A stretch of 64,000 bases of DNA, taken from assembly GCF_011306175.1 (NCBI RefSeq), contig NZ_CP049913.1, positions 434,001-498,000 on the forward strand. Direction: 5' to 3'. The notes below the pieces were generated by a model. It saw only the letters and a list, made by a program, of their open reading frames with translations, did not search any database and was not told the origin of the DNA. Made by a program: the position numbers and the translations under genes. Origin of the DNA: Vibrio sp. HDW18. Its GTDB lineage: Bacteria > Pseudomonadota > Gammaproteobacteria > Enterobacterales > Vibrionaceae. How positions within the stretch are numbered: position 1 is the first letter of the stretch; every line of letters starts with the position of its first letter. Positions 30,549 to 40,052 of the stretch are shown here, in pieces.

Positions 30549-31076
30549 TTAGGCGGAGAGCTTGGCGACCGCCGCTTTCAGCTCAGCAACTATCGCAGGA
30601 TTGGTGACCACCCCTTGCTCAACATCGAAATTGTCATAAAAGCTAGGCACAGAAACGGAAGCTTTCACATTACCACCGAAGAAAGGGGCAGCAGCGGTTG
30701 CCGCGGCAAGCACCGATTTTGCACCACCAGGACCTGGTGAGGTGGCTAAGTAAACCGCCGGCTTGTCAGCAAACATCGCACGATTAATACGGGTCGCCCA
30801 ATCAAACAGGTTTTTATAGGCGGCAGGATGATGGCCATTGTGCTCAGCAAATGAGATAACATAGGCATCCGCTTGTGCCAAATCATCTAAAAAGGCTTGC
30901 GCGCCTGCCGCATGACCCAGTTCCTTTTCCAAATCTTCACTAAACATAGGTACAGCGTAATCATTGATATTCAACACTTGTACTTGTGCGCCATCAACCA
31001 GAGCGGCGGCAAAAGTAGCCAGCGCTTGGTTAATCGAAGTAGAACTGCTGCTTGCACCAAAAGCGATAATTTTCAT
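30549..31076 (-). CDS. NAD(P)H-dependent FMN reductase family protein
   Basis: A 175-residue flavodoxin-like quinone/FMN reductase. The phosphate-binding N-terminus IIAFGASSSSTSINQALA and the segment SFAEHNGHHPAAYKNLFDW correspond to the family patterns (a SPEYNGSxPAxLKNxxDW equivalent), and SPGPGGAKSVL follows. It is cytosolic and probably reduces FMN or quinones; the substrate cannot be read from sequence. A 9-bp inverted repeat about 77 bp upstream may be an operator. Confidence 0.85.
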   Translation of the reverse strand: MKIIAFGASSSSTSINQALATFAAALVDGAQVQVLNINDYAVPMFSEDLEKELGHAAGAQAFLDDLAQADAYVISFAEHNGHHPAAYKNLFDWATRINRAMFADKPAVYLATSPGPGGAKSVLAAATAAAPFFGGNVKASVSVPSFYDNFDVEQGVVTNPAIVAELKAAVAKLSA

Positions 31077-31152
31077 TGAGGTATCCCCTGATCCGTGTTG
31101 AATAAAGAGTAGTCTGCAAACCTATAGCCAGCAATCTCAATTTTTTCACTTA

Positions 31153-31175
31153 GTTGTTCAAAAAAGTTGAACAAC
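31153..31175. promoter_or_regulatory. perfect inverted repeat upstream of the flavin reductase-like gene
   Basis: GTTGTTCAA-AAAAG-TTGAACAAC is a 9-bp perfect palindrome with a five-base spacer, 77-99 bp upstream of the start codon. The shape suits a dimeric repressor or activator. It could instead be the yfcL terminator, since the minus-strand loop is CTTTT. Confidence 0.5.
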
Positions 31176-31190
31176 CTTAAGTCAGAACCA

Positions 31191-31261
31191 AGCAAACTAT
31201 GTGATTGGGGGTGAGCGAACCTCGCCAACACCGCTGCAACTTCAAGTAGGAAGAGGATATT
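31191..31261. repeat. ERIC element, copy D (right half only)
   Basis: About 71 bp match one half of the ERIC consensus, from CAAACTATGTGATTGGGG through CTTCAAGTAGGAAG to the degenerate terminus GGATAT. The other half is missing. It overlaps the last codons of yfcL. Confidence 0.85.
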
Positions 31262-31532
31262 GATTGGCGAATACTTGGCGAGCAAGCTGCTGCCAAAGCT
31301 CAGTCACTATAACCCGATCGAGCGGGCTAAGCTCCGAGCGAGCGGCGGCAATACTCTGTTCAATTTGCCGTTGGAATACATCCAGATCCTCGACGCCCTC
31401 TTCTTCACACTGCGCCGCGGACAGTGATATGTGTCCACGCAAATAGCCACCCGCAAACAGTTCATCATTCGATGCATGAGCAACTTGTGCATCAATCAGA
31501 GCCAGCAGTTTTTCTTCAAATTCAATAATCAT
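31242..31532 (-). CDS. yfcL: YfcL family protein
   Basis: A 96-residue cytosolic protein of unknown function. The conserved pattern FEEKLLALIDAQVAHASNDE, then LFAGGYLRGHISL, matches E. coli YfcL, and it precedes epmC as in E. coli (yfcM-yfcL). Its last residues (YPLPT) and stop codon are read from the terminal sequence of the half ERIC element, so the natural C-terminus seems to have been replaced by repeat sequence. Confidence 0.88.
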   Translation of the reverse strand: MIIEFEEKLLALIDAQVAHASNDELFAGGYLRGHISLSAAQCEEEGVEDLDVFQRQIEQSIAAARSELSPLDRVIVTELWQQLARQVFANQYPLPT

Positions 31533-31609
31533 GATGTCTCATTATTAGGCTAATGGTGTATAACGGGGGTTAATTAATCCGTTACACAATAGCATTTTAA
31601 ACCAAGCAG

Positions 31610-32140
31610 TTATCGAATAATAAACTGCTCAGCCTGTAAAACGGGAGTGCGGTAAAAAGCTTGCAATGCCTCAGCCAGCATTTTGACGCGTAGTGGTAAA
31701 CCTTGTTCAAGAATATTGAGCACTTGAGTGTGAACTTTGCTCATAAATACCAAACGATCCGGTTCAAAATCACCATTGAGGTTGTCACAACTCACGGTAA
31801 ACGGAAAACCAGCACTCTGTGCCAAAATCCATTCATACGCTTGCGGACGAATTTCTACTCGTTCAAATTCTGCCTGAACTTGCGCACTGCGCCCATCAGG
31901 TTCATACCAGTAGCCAAAATCTTCCAATAAACGCCGCTCAGGGCCAGCCACACACCAATGGGCAATTTCATGCAGTGCCGAAGCGTAAAAGCCTCGCGCA
32001 AAAATGATCCGGTGATAATTCACCTGCTGATCCGCAGGCAGGTAGATCGGCTCATCGCCACCCAACTCTAATTGGGTCTGGTAAGACTCGAAAAAAGTCT
32101 GGTTGAAAATCTCAATTAAGTCTTGATAGTTATGATTCAT
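31610..32140 (-). CDS. epmC: elongation factor P hydroxylase EpmC
   Basis: A 176-residue protein (YfcM) with the metal-binding motif ALHEIAHWCVAG around residue 57, followed by LEDFGYWYEPDGRSAQVQAEFE. In E. coli EpmC hydroxylates the beta-lysylated Lys34 of EF-P. The open frame continues 30 codons upstream, but the ATG at 32140 begins the conserved NHNYQDLIEIFNQTF. Confidence 0.92.
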   Translation of the reverse strand: MNHNYQDLIEIFNQTFFESYQTQLELGGDEPIYLPADQQVNYHRIIFARGFYASALHEIAHWCVAGPERRLLEDFGYWYEPDGRSAQVQAEFERVEIRPQAYEWILAQSAGFPFTVSCDNLNGDFEPDRLVFMSKVHTQVLNILEQGLPLRVKMLAEALQAFYRTPVLQAEQFIIR

Positions 32141-32448
32141 AGCACAGGGTCGCAATGGATGACGCTGTGCATTCTGGCGATTTTTTATTGGCGGGTAAAG
32201 TGTTAAGCAAGATCCTCGCTCGACTGCCAAAAAAACGCTCAGCAGACCTTAATTTTTAGCATTATTTTTTCTAATCCAAACAGTTTCAACCTTATAAAAA
32301 ATCATTATTTATTTGCTTAGCGATTCTCTAAAATTTTGCCTTAATTTTTCTATCTCAAAACAGCTTGCAATGGCGGTGAACGAGTCAATTTATCCAGCAG
32401 GTTGGTAAGCATTAATCTGAGACCCTGACACGAAATAAGGTAAGGCGC
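32141..32448. other. AT-rich intergenic region between divergent epmC and TRIC genes
   Basis: In these 308 bases I see no gene, repeat or strong hairpin. The centre (32250-32350) is very AT-rich with phased T-tracts and probably holds both promoters. Confidence 0.4.
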
Positions 32449-33072
32449 ATGCTACTTAGTGTTTTGTATGTGATTGGAATTACGGCAGAAGCCATGACCG
32501 GCGCACTCAGTGCGGGGCGGCGTAAAATGGACTGGTTTGGCGTGATATTAGTCGCGAGTGCGACCGCTATTGGTGGTGGTACGGTGCGCGATATTCTGCT
32601 GGGTCACTACCCATTAGGTTGGGTTAAACATCCTGAATATCTGGCGATCACTTGCGTGGCGGGCATACTCACCACAGGGATCTATCGATGGGTGATCAAG
32701 CTAAAAGGCTTATTCATTCGCCTCGATGCGTTAGGCTTAATCGTGTTTTCGATCATCGGTACTCAAGTCGCGATGGAAATGGGGCTACATCCTGGTATCT
32801 GCCTCGTTTCGGCGGTGGTCACCGGTGTATTTGGCGGGCTATTGCGCGATTTGATTTGCCGCCAACCACCGCTGGTATTGCATGAAGAGCTGTATGCTTC
32901 AATTGCCTTAATCGCCTCTGGACTCTATCTCACCTTGCTAGAATTGGGAGTAAGTGATGTGCCGAGTACCATCGCCACTCTGGTGGTCGGCTACACATTA
33001 CGCATGGCCGCAGTACGCTTTAAATGGCGTCTCCCCTCATTCCATTTGGAAGCGGAAAACTCGCTTCACTAG
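32449..33072 (+). CDS. trimeric intracellular cation (TRIC) channel family membrane protein
   Basis: A 207-residue inner-membrane protein with about seven hydrophobic helices built from two related halves. Each half carries the glycine-rich arginine motif (GGGTVRDILLG near residue 45 and GGLLRDLICR near 130) typical of the UPF0126/YadS-YicG family. Bacterial TRIC proteins conduct monovalent cations in vitro; the role in vivo is unknown. Confidence 0.9.
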   Translation: MLLSVLYVIGITAEAMTGALSAGRRKMDWFGVILVASATAIGGGTVRDILLGHYPLGWVKHPEYLAITCVAGILTTGIYRWVIKLKGLFIRLDALGLIVFSIIGTQVAMEMGLHPGICLVSAVVTGVFGGLLRDLICRQPPLVLHEELYASIALIASGLYLTLLELGVSDVPSTIATLVVGYTLRMAAVRFKWRLPSFHLEAENSLH

Positions 33073-33090
33073 TCGCGGATTACAAAAATA

Positions 33091-33116
33091 ACAACGCCCT
33101 CCATCGAGGGCGTTGT
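33091..33116. terminator. terminator between TRIC gene and aroC
   Basis: An 11-bp perfect stem ACAACGCCCTC / GAGGGCGTTGT around CATC (loop) between convergent genes; the T-run is weak on both strands. Confidence 0.7.
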
Positions 33117-33146
33117 GCTATCAGCGGCTAAGCTCTAAAAATAAAG

Positions 33147-34232
33147 CTAGATTTTTGGAGTGGTGGTCACCACCCCTTGATTCTGACCACGATGACGCAG
33201 CAGATGATCCATCAACACAATCGCTAACATCGCTTCAGCAATCGGCACGGCACGGATCCCCACACAAGGATCATGACGCCCTTTAGTAATAAGCTCGGTT
33301 GCGGCTCCGTACAGATCAATCGTCTCGCCCGGAATGGTAATACTGGAGGTCGGTTTAAGTGCGATGCTCGCCACAATATCTTGCCCACTGGAAATGCCAC
33401 CTAAAATGCCGCCGGCATGGTTAGAGCGAAATCCTTGCGGGGTCAGCGGATCACGATGTTGGCTACCTTTTTGCTGCACCACAGCAAAACCATCACCGAT
33501 TTCCACCCCTTTCACCGCATTAATGCTCATCAGTGCATGGGCAATATCCGCATCCAAGCGATCAAATACGGGTTCGCCTAATCCAACCGGAACCCCTGTC
33601 GCCACCACTTGAACTTTGGCACCAATCGAATCGCCCTGTTTTTTCAGATCACGGATCAGTGCATCAAATGCCGCGACTTTATCAGCATCTGGGCAGAAAA
33701 AATCGTTGTGTTCAATCTGGTCCCAATCGACTTTATCTATCGCAATATCACCCATCTGTGACAAATAAGCCCGCACTTGAATACCGAACTCTTGCTGCAG
33801 ATATTTTTTGGCAATCGCGCCGGCTGCGACACGCATTGCGGTTTCTCGTGCCGATGAACGGCCACCACCGCGATAATCTCGCGCACCATATTTTTGCTGG
33901 TAGGTGTAATCCGCATGTCCGGGGCGAAACTTATCTTTAATCTCTGAATAATCTTGCGACCGTTGGTCAGTATTTTCGATCAACAGTCCAATTGATGTGC
34001 CAGTGGTATGGCCGGCAAATACGCCAGAAAGAATTTTGACTTGATCCGGTTCGCGACGCTGAGTGGTATAACGTGATGTACCCGGGCGACGACGATCGAG
34101 ATCGACTTGTAAATCCGCTTCGCAGAGAGCGAGCCCTGGTGGGCAGCCATCCACAATACATCCCAGTGCGATACCGTGACTTTCTCCGAAGGTGGTGACT
34201 CGGAAATGTTGTCCGATACTGTTTCCTGCCAT
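33147..34232 (-). CDS. aroC: chorismate synthase
   Basis: A 361-residue FMN-dependent enzyme for the last common step of aromatic synthesis (EPSP to chorismate). The signatures [18 protein letters not shown] (N-terminus), [25 protein letters not shown] in two parts around residues 105-130, and [17 protein letters not shown] are present. It lies downstream of prmB as in E. coli, but a terminator separates them. Confidence 0.98.
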   Translation of the reverse strand: MAGNSIGQHFRVTTFGESHGIALGCIVDGCPPGLALCEADLQVDLDRRRPGTSRYTTQRREPDQVKILSGVFAGHTTGTSIGLLIENTDQRSQDYSEIKDKFRPGHADYTYQQKYGARDYRGGGRSSARETAMRVAAGAIAKKYLQQEFGIQVRAYLSQMGDIAIDKVDWDQIEHNDFFCPDADKVAAFDALIRDLKKQGDSIGAKVQVVATGVPVGLGEPVFDRLDADIAHALMSINAVKGVEIGDGFAVVQQKGSQHRDPLTPQGFRSNHAGGILGGISSGQDIVASIALKPTSSITIPGETIDLYGAATELITKGRHDPCVGIRAVPIAEAMLAIVLMDHLLRHRGQNQGVVTTTPKI

Positions 34233-34398
34233 GATTTCCTCAATGTTCAGTAAAATTGACTTTCACTGATTAACGATGGTTAGTGGCTTCATAGTGGCGT
34301 TTATGCTCAATGATGTAAAGTGTTAAACATCATCAGATTGCACCCGGTTCTGTCACCCCCACTTGGCTCTCAAGTCCCCCTCGCCACGACTGGCAGCC

Positions 34399-34428
34399 AA
34401 TAAAAACGCCGACAGTTCAGTCGGCGCT
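34399..34428 (-). terminator. terminator of prmB
   Basis: On the minus strand, GCGCCGACTGAACTGTCGGCG is followed by TTTTTATT, 39 bp past the prmB stop. Confidence 0.85.
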
Positions 34429-34466
34429 AAGAGGAGCTTATCGATATGTAGACTGAATATTGATGC

Positions 34467-35399
34467 TTAATCTTTATACAGTGCAAAATCCGCGGCACAG
34501 TCAATCAGTTGTTCACGAGTTAACAAGAACACCCCGTGGCCACCATTTTCAAACTCTAGCCAAGTAAATGGGATATGGGGATACTGCTCCATCATATGCA
34601 CCATAGAGTTACCCACTTCGCACACTAAAATTCCATTCTCTTTTAAATAGGCTGGTGCATTGGCCAAGATCCGACGTGCCAGCTTCAAGCCATCGCTACC
34701 TGCTGCAAGACCCAATTCTGGCTCATGACGAAATTCGTTAGGCAGGCTATCCATATCTTCCTGATCGACATAAGGAGGATTGGTCACGATCAGATCATAC
34801 GGCTCGACCGGTAAGTCACGGAAGAGATCAGAACGGATCGGGAAAACTTGCTGCTCTAAACCATGATCTTGAATGTTTTGCTCGGCAACTTGCAGCGCAT
34901 CCAGTGAAATATCAATCGCATCCACTTCTGCGTCAGGAAATGCGTTGGCACAGGCAATCGCAATACAACCACTACCGGTACACAAATCCATAATCCGGGT
35001 TGGCTCTTCGCTCAACCAAGGTTCAAAGCGGTTTTGGATCAACTCACCGATCGGCGAGCGCGGCACCAGTACGCGTTGATCAACGAAAAACTCCAGCCCA
35101 CAGAACCAAGCTTTATTGGTCAGATAGGCGACAGGTGTACGTTCATTAATCCGGCGGATCACCCGCTCAACCACACGTAAACGCTCACTATTGGTTAGGC
35201 GAGAATTCAAAACATGCGGAGGCACATCAATCGGTAGATAGAGCGTTGGCAAAATCAGTTGTACCGCTTCATCCCAAGCGTTATCTGTGCCTTGACCATA
35301 AAATAGGTTAGCGGCGTTAAAACGACTCACCGTCCAACGAATCATGTCTTGCAAGGTATGCAGTTCTGCAACCGCCTCCTCAACGAAAATCTTATCCAA
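34467..35399 (-). CDS. prmB: ribosomal protein uL3 glutamine methyltransferase PrmB
   Basis: A 310-residue SAM-dependent N5-glutamine methyltransferase. The SAM motif [14 protein letters not shown] (about residue 140) and catalytic NPPY in [14 protein letters not shown] are clear. The start is a TTG (giving [10 protein letters not shown]) placed eight bases after a perfect GGAGG. A TTG four codons upstream would put the Shine-Dalgarno inside the gene, so 35399 is chosen; it also gives the usual 310-residue length. Confidence 0.95.
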   Translation of the reverse strand: MDKIFVEEAVAELHTLQDMIRWTVSRFNAANLFYGQGTDNAWDEAVQLILPTLYLPIDVPPHVLNSRLTNSERLRVVERVIRRINERTPVAYLTNKAWFCGLEFFVDQRVLVPRSPIGELIQNRFEPWLSEEPTRIMDLCTGSGCIAIACANAFPDAEVDAIDISLDALQVAEQNIQDHGLEQQVFPIRSDLFRDLPVEPYDLIVTNPPYVDQEDMDSLPNEFRHEPELGLAAGSDGLKLARRILANAPAYLKENGILVCEVGNSMVHMMEQYPHIPFTWLEFENGGHGVFLLTREQLIDCAADFALYKD

Positions 35400-35465
35400 A
35401 ATTGCCTCCAAAAAGCGCTACAATACTGCGTCATCAATTTACAGTAACCAAAATACGTCCCACCA

Positions 35466-36026
35466 ATGAATAAACACCAGCAGAACATAGCCCACAATGC
35501 TCGCGATAACGAGAATGTTGACGACGATTTCTCACTGTTTCGTGACGAAGTACAGGGCGTAAAAAAGTTGCGTCAGGATACCATATTCCACGCCCCAAAC
35601 AGAAATCCCAAGCAAAAAGAAATCCAGCGTAGCGAACGGGAAGCTTGCGACAACGATTTCTATTTCTCCGATCAATTTATGCCACATTTGAGTGATGAAG
35701 GACCTACACGCTATGCGCGCAGTGATGTTTCGAAATATGAAGTGAAAAGGTTGCGCCGTGGAGTGTACGTGCCAGATGTGTTTTTGGATATGCACGGCAT
35801 GACCCAGCAAGAAGCCAAACGCGAATTAGGCGCGATGATCAGCTACTGCTTAAAAAACAACGTGCATTGTGCCTGTGTGCAACATGGGATTGGCAAACAC
35901 ATCTTAAAGCAAAATGTGCCACTATGGTTGGCCCAACACCCAGAAGTGTTAGCATTCCACCAAGCTCCACTCGAATTTGGTGGTGGCGGTGCGTTGTTAG
36001 TGCTGCTCTCGATTCCCGAAAAATAA
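35466..36026 (+). CDS. smrB: ribosome rescue endonuclease SmrB
   Basis: A 186-residue protein with a disordered, charged N-terminus and a C-terminal Smr domain (about 95-180). The domain has DMHGMTQQEAKREL (the DxH motif) and CVQHGIGKHILKQNVPLWL (the HGxG motif). In E. coli SmrB cleaves mRNA at collided ribosomes. It is divergent from prmB with a 66-bp gap. Confidence 0.94.
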   Translation: MNKHQQNIAHNARDNENVDDDFSLFRDEVQGVKKLRQDTIFHAPNRNPKQKEIQRSEREACDNDFYFSDQFMPHLSDEGPTRYARSDVSKYEVKRLRRGVYVPDVFLDMHGMTQQEAKRELGAMISYCLKNNVHCACVQHGIGKHILKQNVPLWLAQHPEVLAFHQAPLEFGGGGALLVLLSIPEK

Positions 36027-36064
36027 TCCAAGCTAATCCGAGTTTGCTCCACACTGTGCTGGTT

Positions 36065-37195
36065 TTAATAACGCATATCGGTTGGGATCGGCATGCTATC
36101 AGGGTTGAGTTTGGGTCGTTGTCCCCCTTTACGGCGGTACTGTTTTAACTGGAACACAAAAGCTAATACTTGCGCCACTGCCACGAATAAACCATCGGGG
36201 ATCTGCTGCTCTAGCTCTGTGGTGTGATACAGCGCTCGCGCCAAAGGGGGCGCAGGTACAATGGTAATATCGTATTCTCGGGCAATTTCACGAATTTTCA
36301 GCGCCATATGATCCACCCCTTTGGCAATCACTACTGGGGCTTTGTCAGTATTTTGCTTATAGCGTAACGCCACCGAAAAGTGATCTGGGTTGGTGATGAT
36401 CACGTCGGCCTGTGGCAAGGCTGCCATCATACGCCGCTGCGCAGCTTCACGTTGCAGCATACGGATCCGCCCTTTCACTTCCGGTTTACCTTCAGTATCT
36501 TTGTACTCATCTTTCACTTCTTGCTTGGTCATTTTCAATTGTTCGCTGTGCTGCCAAATCTGAAAAGGAATATCAATCGCCACCACCACCAACAGTGAGC
36601 AACTGATCAGCAAAATAAAGTTAAGTAAAATATCTAGCGCGTGAAAAATGTTTTGCGGATAAACATCAAAACTGAGTTGAAACAGATCGGTTCTGGATGA
36701 CTCAATCAGATAAAAGGCCATCCCCGCCACCAGCAGCACTTTGAGGATTGATTTGATCAGCTCGACCCAACTTTTTAAACCAAACATTCGCTTCAACCCA
36801 CTGAGCGGATTGACTTTCGACAGTTTGGGCATCGCAGCTTCTGCGGAAAAGCTAACCCCGCCGACCCCTGCCGCACCAAGTAAAGCGGCAACAAACAAGG
36901 TGATCAAAATCAGCAGCAGTGGCCACAATAAACCGAGAAAAACACCAGCGACGATATCGAACAGTTTGCCTACATCAAAAATTTCCTCACGACTCAAGGC
37001 AAACAGACGCTGCATCGCAGCCATCAGTCCATGAGCCAGCGTTTCACCAAACCACATTAGTGATAACGCGCCAATCACTAATACTGAGACGGAAGCCAAC
37101 TCTTTTGATCGTGCAACTTGGCCTTTTTCCTTGGCCTGCTGCAACCTTCGGGGGGTGGCTGCTTCTGTCCTTTCTTGTCCATCCGATTCTGCCAT
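36065..37195 (-). CDS. flhB: flagellar export switch protein FlhB
   Basis: A 376-residue inner-membrane part of the flagellar type III export gate. It has four hydrophobic segments between residues 30 and 215 and a cytoplasmic C-domain. The autocleavage site, canonically NPTH, here reads TNPDHFSVALRY, with the Asn-Pro bond kept. The N-terminus AESDGQERTEAATPRRLQQA is typical. It is the last gene of the fliK-flhB transcription unit visible here. Confidence 0.97.
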   Translation of the reverse strand: MAESDGQERTEAATPRRLQQAKEKGQVARSKELASVSVLVIGALSLMWFGETLAHGLMAAMQRLFALSREEIFDVGKLFDIVAGVFLGLLWPLLLILITLFVAALLGAAGVGGVSFSAEAAMPKLSKVNPLSGLKRMFGLKSWVELIKSILKVLLVAGMAFYLIESSRTDLFQLSFDVYPQNIFHALDILLNFILLISCSLLVVVAIDIPFQIWQHSEQLKMTKQEVKDEYKDTEGKPEVKGRIRMLQREAAQRRMMAALPQADVIITNPDHFSVALRYKQNTDKAPVVIAKGVDHMALKIREIAREYDITIVPAPPLARALYHTTELEQQIPDGLFVAVAQVLAFVFQLKQYRRKGGQRPKLNPDSMPIPTDMRY

Positions 37196-37204
37196 ATCAG
37201 CCCC

Positions 37205-37987
37205 CTAGCAGCTCAAGCGGATCAGGCGACAGATCTGCTCTTCCGCCTCTTGCCAATAAATTTCGTAATGGGTGTACAAACCATTGAGGATGTACCAACA
37301 CAGCAATAAGCCGACCAGCAATGCAAATGAAAAACCAAGCGAAAAAATGTTCAACTGCGGTGCGGCACGGGTCATCACACCAAAGGAAAGGTTAACGGTG
37401 AGCAAGGCAATGATGCCAGAAAGTGACATGGCCAATGCCGCTTTAAACATGATGCCGAGCCACAGTGCCAACTCGCGATAATCAACCGCGGTCAATGAGC
37501 CACTGCCAATCGGTAAGCTTTTAAAGCTAAACACCACTAATTGGATCATTTTTAAATGACCATCAGTGACGAGAAAAAATAAGGTGGTGAGCAGCATAAA
37601 CATCTGCCCCAGCACCGGCGTATTTTGACCGTTGGCAGGATCGACCATCGAGGCAAAACCAAGGCTCGATTGCATCCCCAAGATTTGACCAAGCATCACA
37701 AAAGATTGCACTAAAAATTGAGTCACCATGCCCATCGCCATGCCAATCACCACCTGTTCAAAGGTGATCATAAAACCGCGCAGCGACAGCAACGCGATAT
37801 CGGCAGGGACGGCAGGAATGGCGGGCATCACCGCCAGCGTCAAAGCTAAGCCAAGATAGAGGCGCACACGGGCAGGAACAAAGCGCGCACCAGTCACCGA
37901 CATCACCATCAACATGGCAGCAATACGAGTATAGGGCCAAAAATAGTTGGCAATGAAATCGAGCACGACACTGGCTGGGTACTCCAT
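37205..37987 (-). CDS. fliR: flagellar export gate protein FliR
   Basis: A 260-residue integral membrane protein with about six hydrophobic segments, including FARFVPARVRLYLGLALTLAV-like and GMQSSLGFASMVDPANGQNTP regions typical of FliR. It forms the FliPQR export channel. Nine bases separate it from flhB. Confidence 0.96.
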   Translation of the reverse strand: MEYPASVVLDFIANYFWPYTRIAAMLMVMSVTGARFVPARVRLYLGLALTLAVMPAIPAVPADIALLSLRGFMITFEQVVIGMAMGMVTQFLVQSFVMLGQILGMQSSLGFASMVDPANGQNTPVLGQMFMLLTTLFFLVTDGHLKMIQLVVFSFKSLPIGSGSLTAVDYRELALWLGIMFKAALAMSLSGIIALLTVNLSFGVMTRAAPQLNIFSLGFSFALLVGLLLCWYILNGLYTHYEIYWQEAEEQICRLIRLSC

Positions 37988-37995
37988 AAGCGCTC

Positions 37996-38265
37996 CTAGT
38001 ACAGAATCTGCGGCAGGCGCTCAACCATGCTGTAGAAAAAATCCATCAGCATTTGGGTCATCCAATGCCCAAAGAACATCAAGGCTAATAGCGTGATGAT
38101 CAGACGCGGTAAAAAGCTCAGCGTCTGCTCGTTAATCGAAGTCGCTGCTTGAAAAATGGCCACCACGAGGCCAATCATCAAGCTCGGTATGATGATGGCA
38201 CACACCATAACCAGCACCATCCATAGTGCTTCGCGAAACAGTTCGACAAATATCTCAGGGGTCAT
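37996..38265 (-). CDS. fliQ: flagellar export gate protein FliQ
   Basis: An 89-residue protein with two membrane helices, starting MTPEIFVELFREALWMVL. The characteristic QAATSINEQTLSFLPRL loop lies between the helices. The open frame has eight extra upstream codons; the start at 38265 matches the family. It assembles with FliP and FliR. Confidence 0.96.
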   Translation of the reverse strand: MTPEIFVELFREALWMVLVMVCAIIIPSLMIGLVVAIFQAATSINEQTLSFLPRLIITLLALMFFGHWMTQMLMDFFYSMVERLPQILY

Positions 38266-38278
38266 ATTGTCGTTTCCA

Positions 38279-39178
38279 TCACAAGGCAAAGCTGCTGGCT
38301 AAGGTCGATAATATCAGATTCCAACCATCCACCAACACGAATAACATCAATTTAAACGGTAGTGAGACAATCATCGGCGACAGCATCATCATACCCATCG
38401 CCATCAACACAGAAGCCACCACCAAATCGATGATTAAAAACGGTAAAAACAGCATAAAGCCGATTTGAAACGCGGTTTTCAGCTCTGAGGTGATAAAGGC
38501 TGGAATGAGTACCGCCATCGAAACTTGCTCCGGCTCGCTCACTTGTGATCCCGACATGGCAACAAAGGTTTCCAAATCATTCACCCGAGTCTGTTTGAGC
38601 ATAAAGGCTTTCAGTGGTTGCTGGGCGACATCAAAGGCTTGGCGAGCAGAGATCTGCTCATCCAGATAGGGCTGCACCGCTTGTTGATTAATTTGATTAA
38701 ACACCGGGGCCATAATAAAGAAAGTTAAAAACAGCGCAATACCAATAATCACTTGATTGGAGGGGGTCTGTTGTAAACCCATCGCTTGACGCAGAATCGA
38801 CATCACCACCACAATCCGCGTAAATGAGGTCATTAAAATGACCATCGCCGGCAAGAAGCCGAGCATGGTCATCAGCGCTAAAATTTGCAGGTTGATCGAG
38901 TAATCTTCACTACCATCAGGATTGCTGGTCATAGTAAAAGCGGGGATCCCACCGCCACCACTGCGACTGCCTAATGCCATGGTTCTGGCGTTCGCTTGCT
39001 CTCTTTCCAGTGCGGTGACCGTGACTGATGAAGCGCCAGCAGCAGTTGATGGTATGCTGGTGGCCAGCGGCTCTTCGGCAAAAGCCAGCGCAGTAAACCC
39101 GAGTAAACTCGACAGCAGCCAAGTCGATAAGCCAGCGATCAACCAAGTGGTGAAATTAACTTTTTGCGTCTGTTTCAT
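38279..39178 (-). CDS. fliP: flagellar export gate protein FliP
   Basis: A 299-residue protein with an N-terminal signal peptide ([18 protein letters not shown]). Four membrane helices follow, including [20 protein letters not shown] and the C-terminal [13 protein letters not shown]. It is somewhat longer than E. coli FliP because of a periplasmic insertion near residues 45-85. It overlaps fliO by 23 bp. Confidence 0.97.
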   Translation of the reverse strand: MKQTQKVNFTTWLIAGLSTWLLSSLLGFTALAFAEEPLATSIPSTAAGASSVTVTALEREQANARTMALGSRSGGGGIPAFTMTSNPDGSEDYSINLQILALMTMLGFLPAMVILMTSFTRIVVVMSILRQAMGLQQTPSNQVIIGIALFLTFFIMAPVFNQINQQAVQPYLDEQISARQAFDVAQQPLKAFMLKQTRVNDLETFVAMSGSQVSEPEQVSMAVLIPAFITSELKTAFQIGFMLFLPFLIIDLVVASVLMAMGMMMLSPMIVSLPFKLMLFVLVDGWNLILSTLASSFAL

Positions 39179-39545
39179 GTTTTTTTAGTAACTGCATCAA
39201 TTGGTTGGAAAATGGACTGCTGAGCTGAGCCTCTTGCGGCAATGGCTGCTCAAGTTGGGCGAGCAATTGGATCGATTGGCTGGTCACGCCAATTAAATAC
39301 TGTTGCTCCCCGGCTTGAATAATCATTACCCGCTCTTTGGTCCCAACCGGTAACTGTTTAACCACACTTAAACCATTGGATTGGCCAAACACCGGAACTC
39401 GCATCCGTTTTAGCAACCAAGCCAAAAATAAGATCAGCCCAATCACCAACAACAGCGACCCCAAAGTGGTCGCTAAATCGAGTTGGCTGCTAGGTGCCGC
39501 CAGAGCTGGGGTCGGGATAACCAGCAGAGTTGCCCATTTTCGCAT
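39156..39545 (-). CDS. fliO: flagellar biosynthesis protein FliO
   Basis: A 129-residue bitopic protein. An N-terminal signal-like stretch precedes one membrane helix (about 28-46, [19 protein letters not shown]) and a cytoplasmic domain with [19 protein letters not shown]. It assists FliP assembly. It starts three bases after fliN and overlaps fliP. Confidence 0.93.
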   Translation of the reverse strand: MRKWATLLVIPTPALAAPSSQLDLATTLGSLLLVIGLILFLAWLLKRMRVPVFGQSNGLSVVKQLPVGTKERVMIIQAGEQQYLIGVTSQSIQLLAQLEQPLPQEAQLSSPFSNQLMQLLKKHETDAKS

Positions 39546-39548
39546 CGG

Positions 39549-39959
39549 TTATCTCAGTTTCTTGATACGTTCAGTTTGGCTGATCACGTCAGTTAAACGG
39601 ATCCCAAATTTGTCGTTGACCACGACCACTTCACCATGCGCAATCAGGGTACCATTTACCATCACATCCAGTGATTCACCGGCAATCCGATCCAACTCCA
39701 CCACCGAGCCTTGGTTAAGCTGCAATAAATTACGAATACTGATTTTAGAACGGCCAACTTCCATTGAAATGGTAACTGGAATATCCATGATGGTATCCAG
39801 TTTACGCCGCTCATCCTCAGAAAATGCAGGCGCAGTGTTTTTTAGCTCTTCCAATGGTGCGGCCAATATTTCATCGATATCAATATCCGGCGCATTCGGA
39901 TCTTCCCCTAGTGCCGCAGCCCACTCTTCGGCGAGTCTTTCATCTTCACTTTTTCCCAT
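39549..39959 (-). CDS. fliN: flagellar motor switch protein FliN
   Basis: A 136-residue C-ring protein. A flexible acidic N-terminus precedes the SpoA-type domain (about residues 55-130, with IPVTISMEVGRSKISIRNLL and VNDKFGIRLTDVIS). The start is the ATG of MGKSEDERLAEEW; a TTG two codons earlier is the only alternative nearby. Confidence 0.96.
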   Translation of the reverse strand: MGKSEDERLAEEWAAALGEDPNAPDIDIDEILAAPLEELKNTAPAFSEDERRKLDTIMDIPVTISMEVGRSKISIRNLLQLNQGSVVELDRIAGESLDVMVNGTLIAHGEVVVVNDKFGIRLTDVISQTERIKKLR

Positions 39960-40052
39960 CTTCAACTACCTATTGTTCTGATCATGATGTGCTGAACGAC
40001 AGCACTATTCTGCAAATTACCAAGTTAACGCAAACGAATAACGGGGAGTGAC

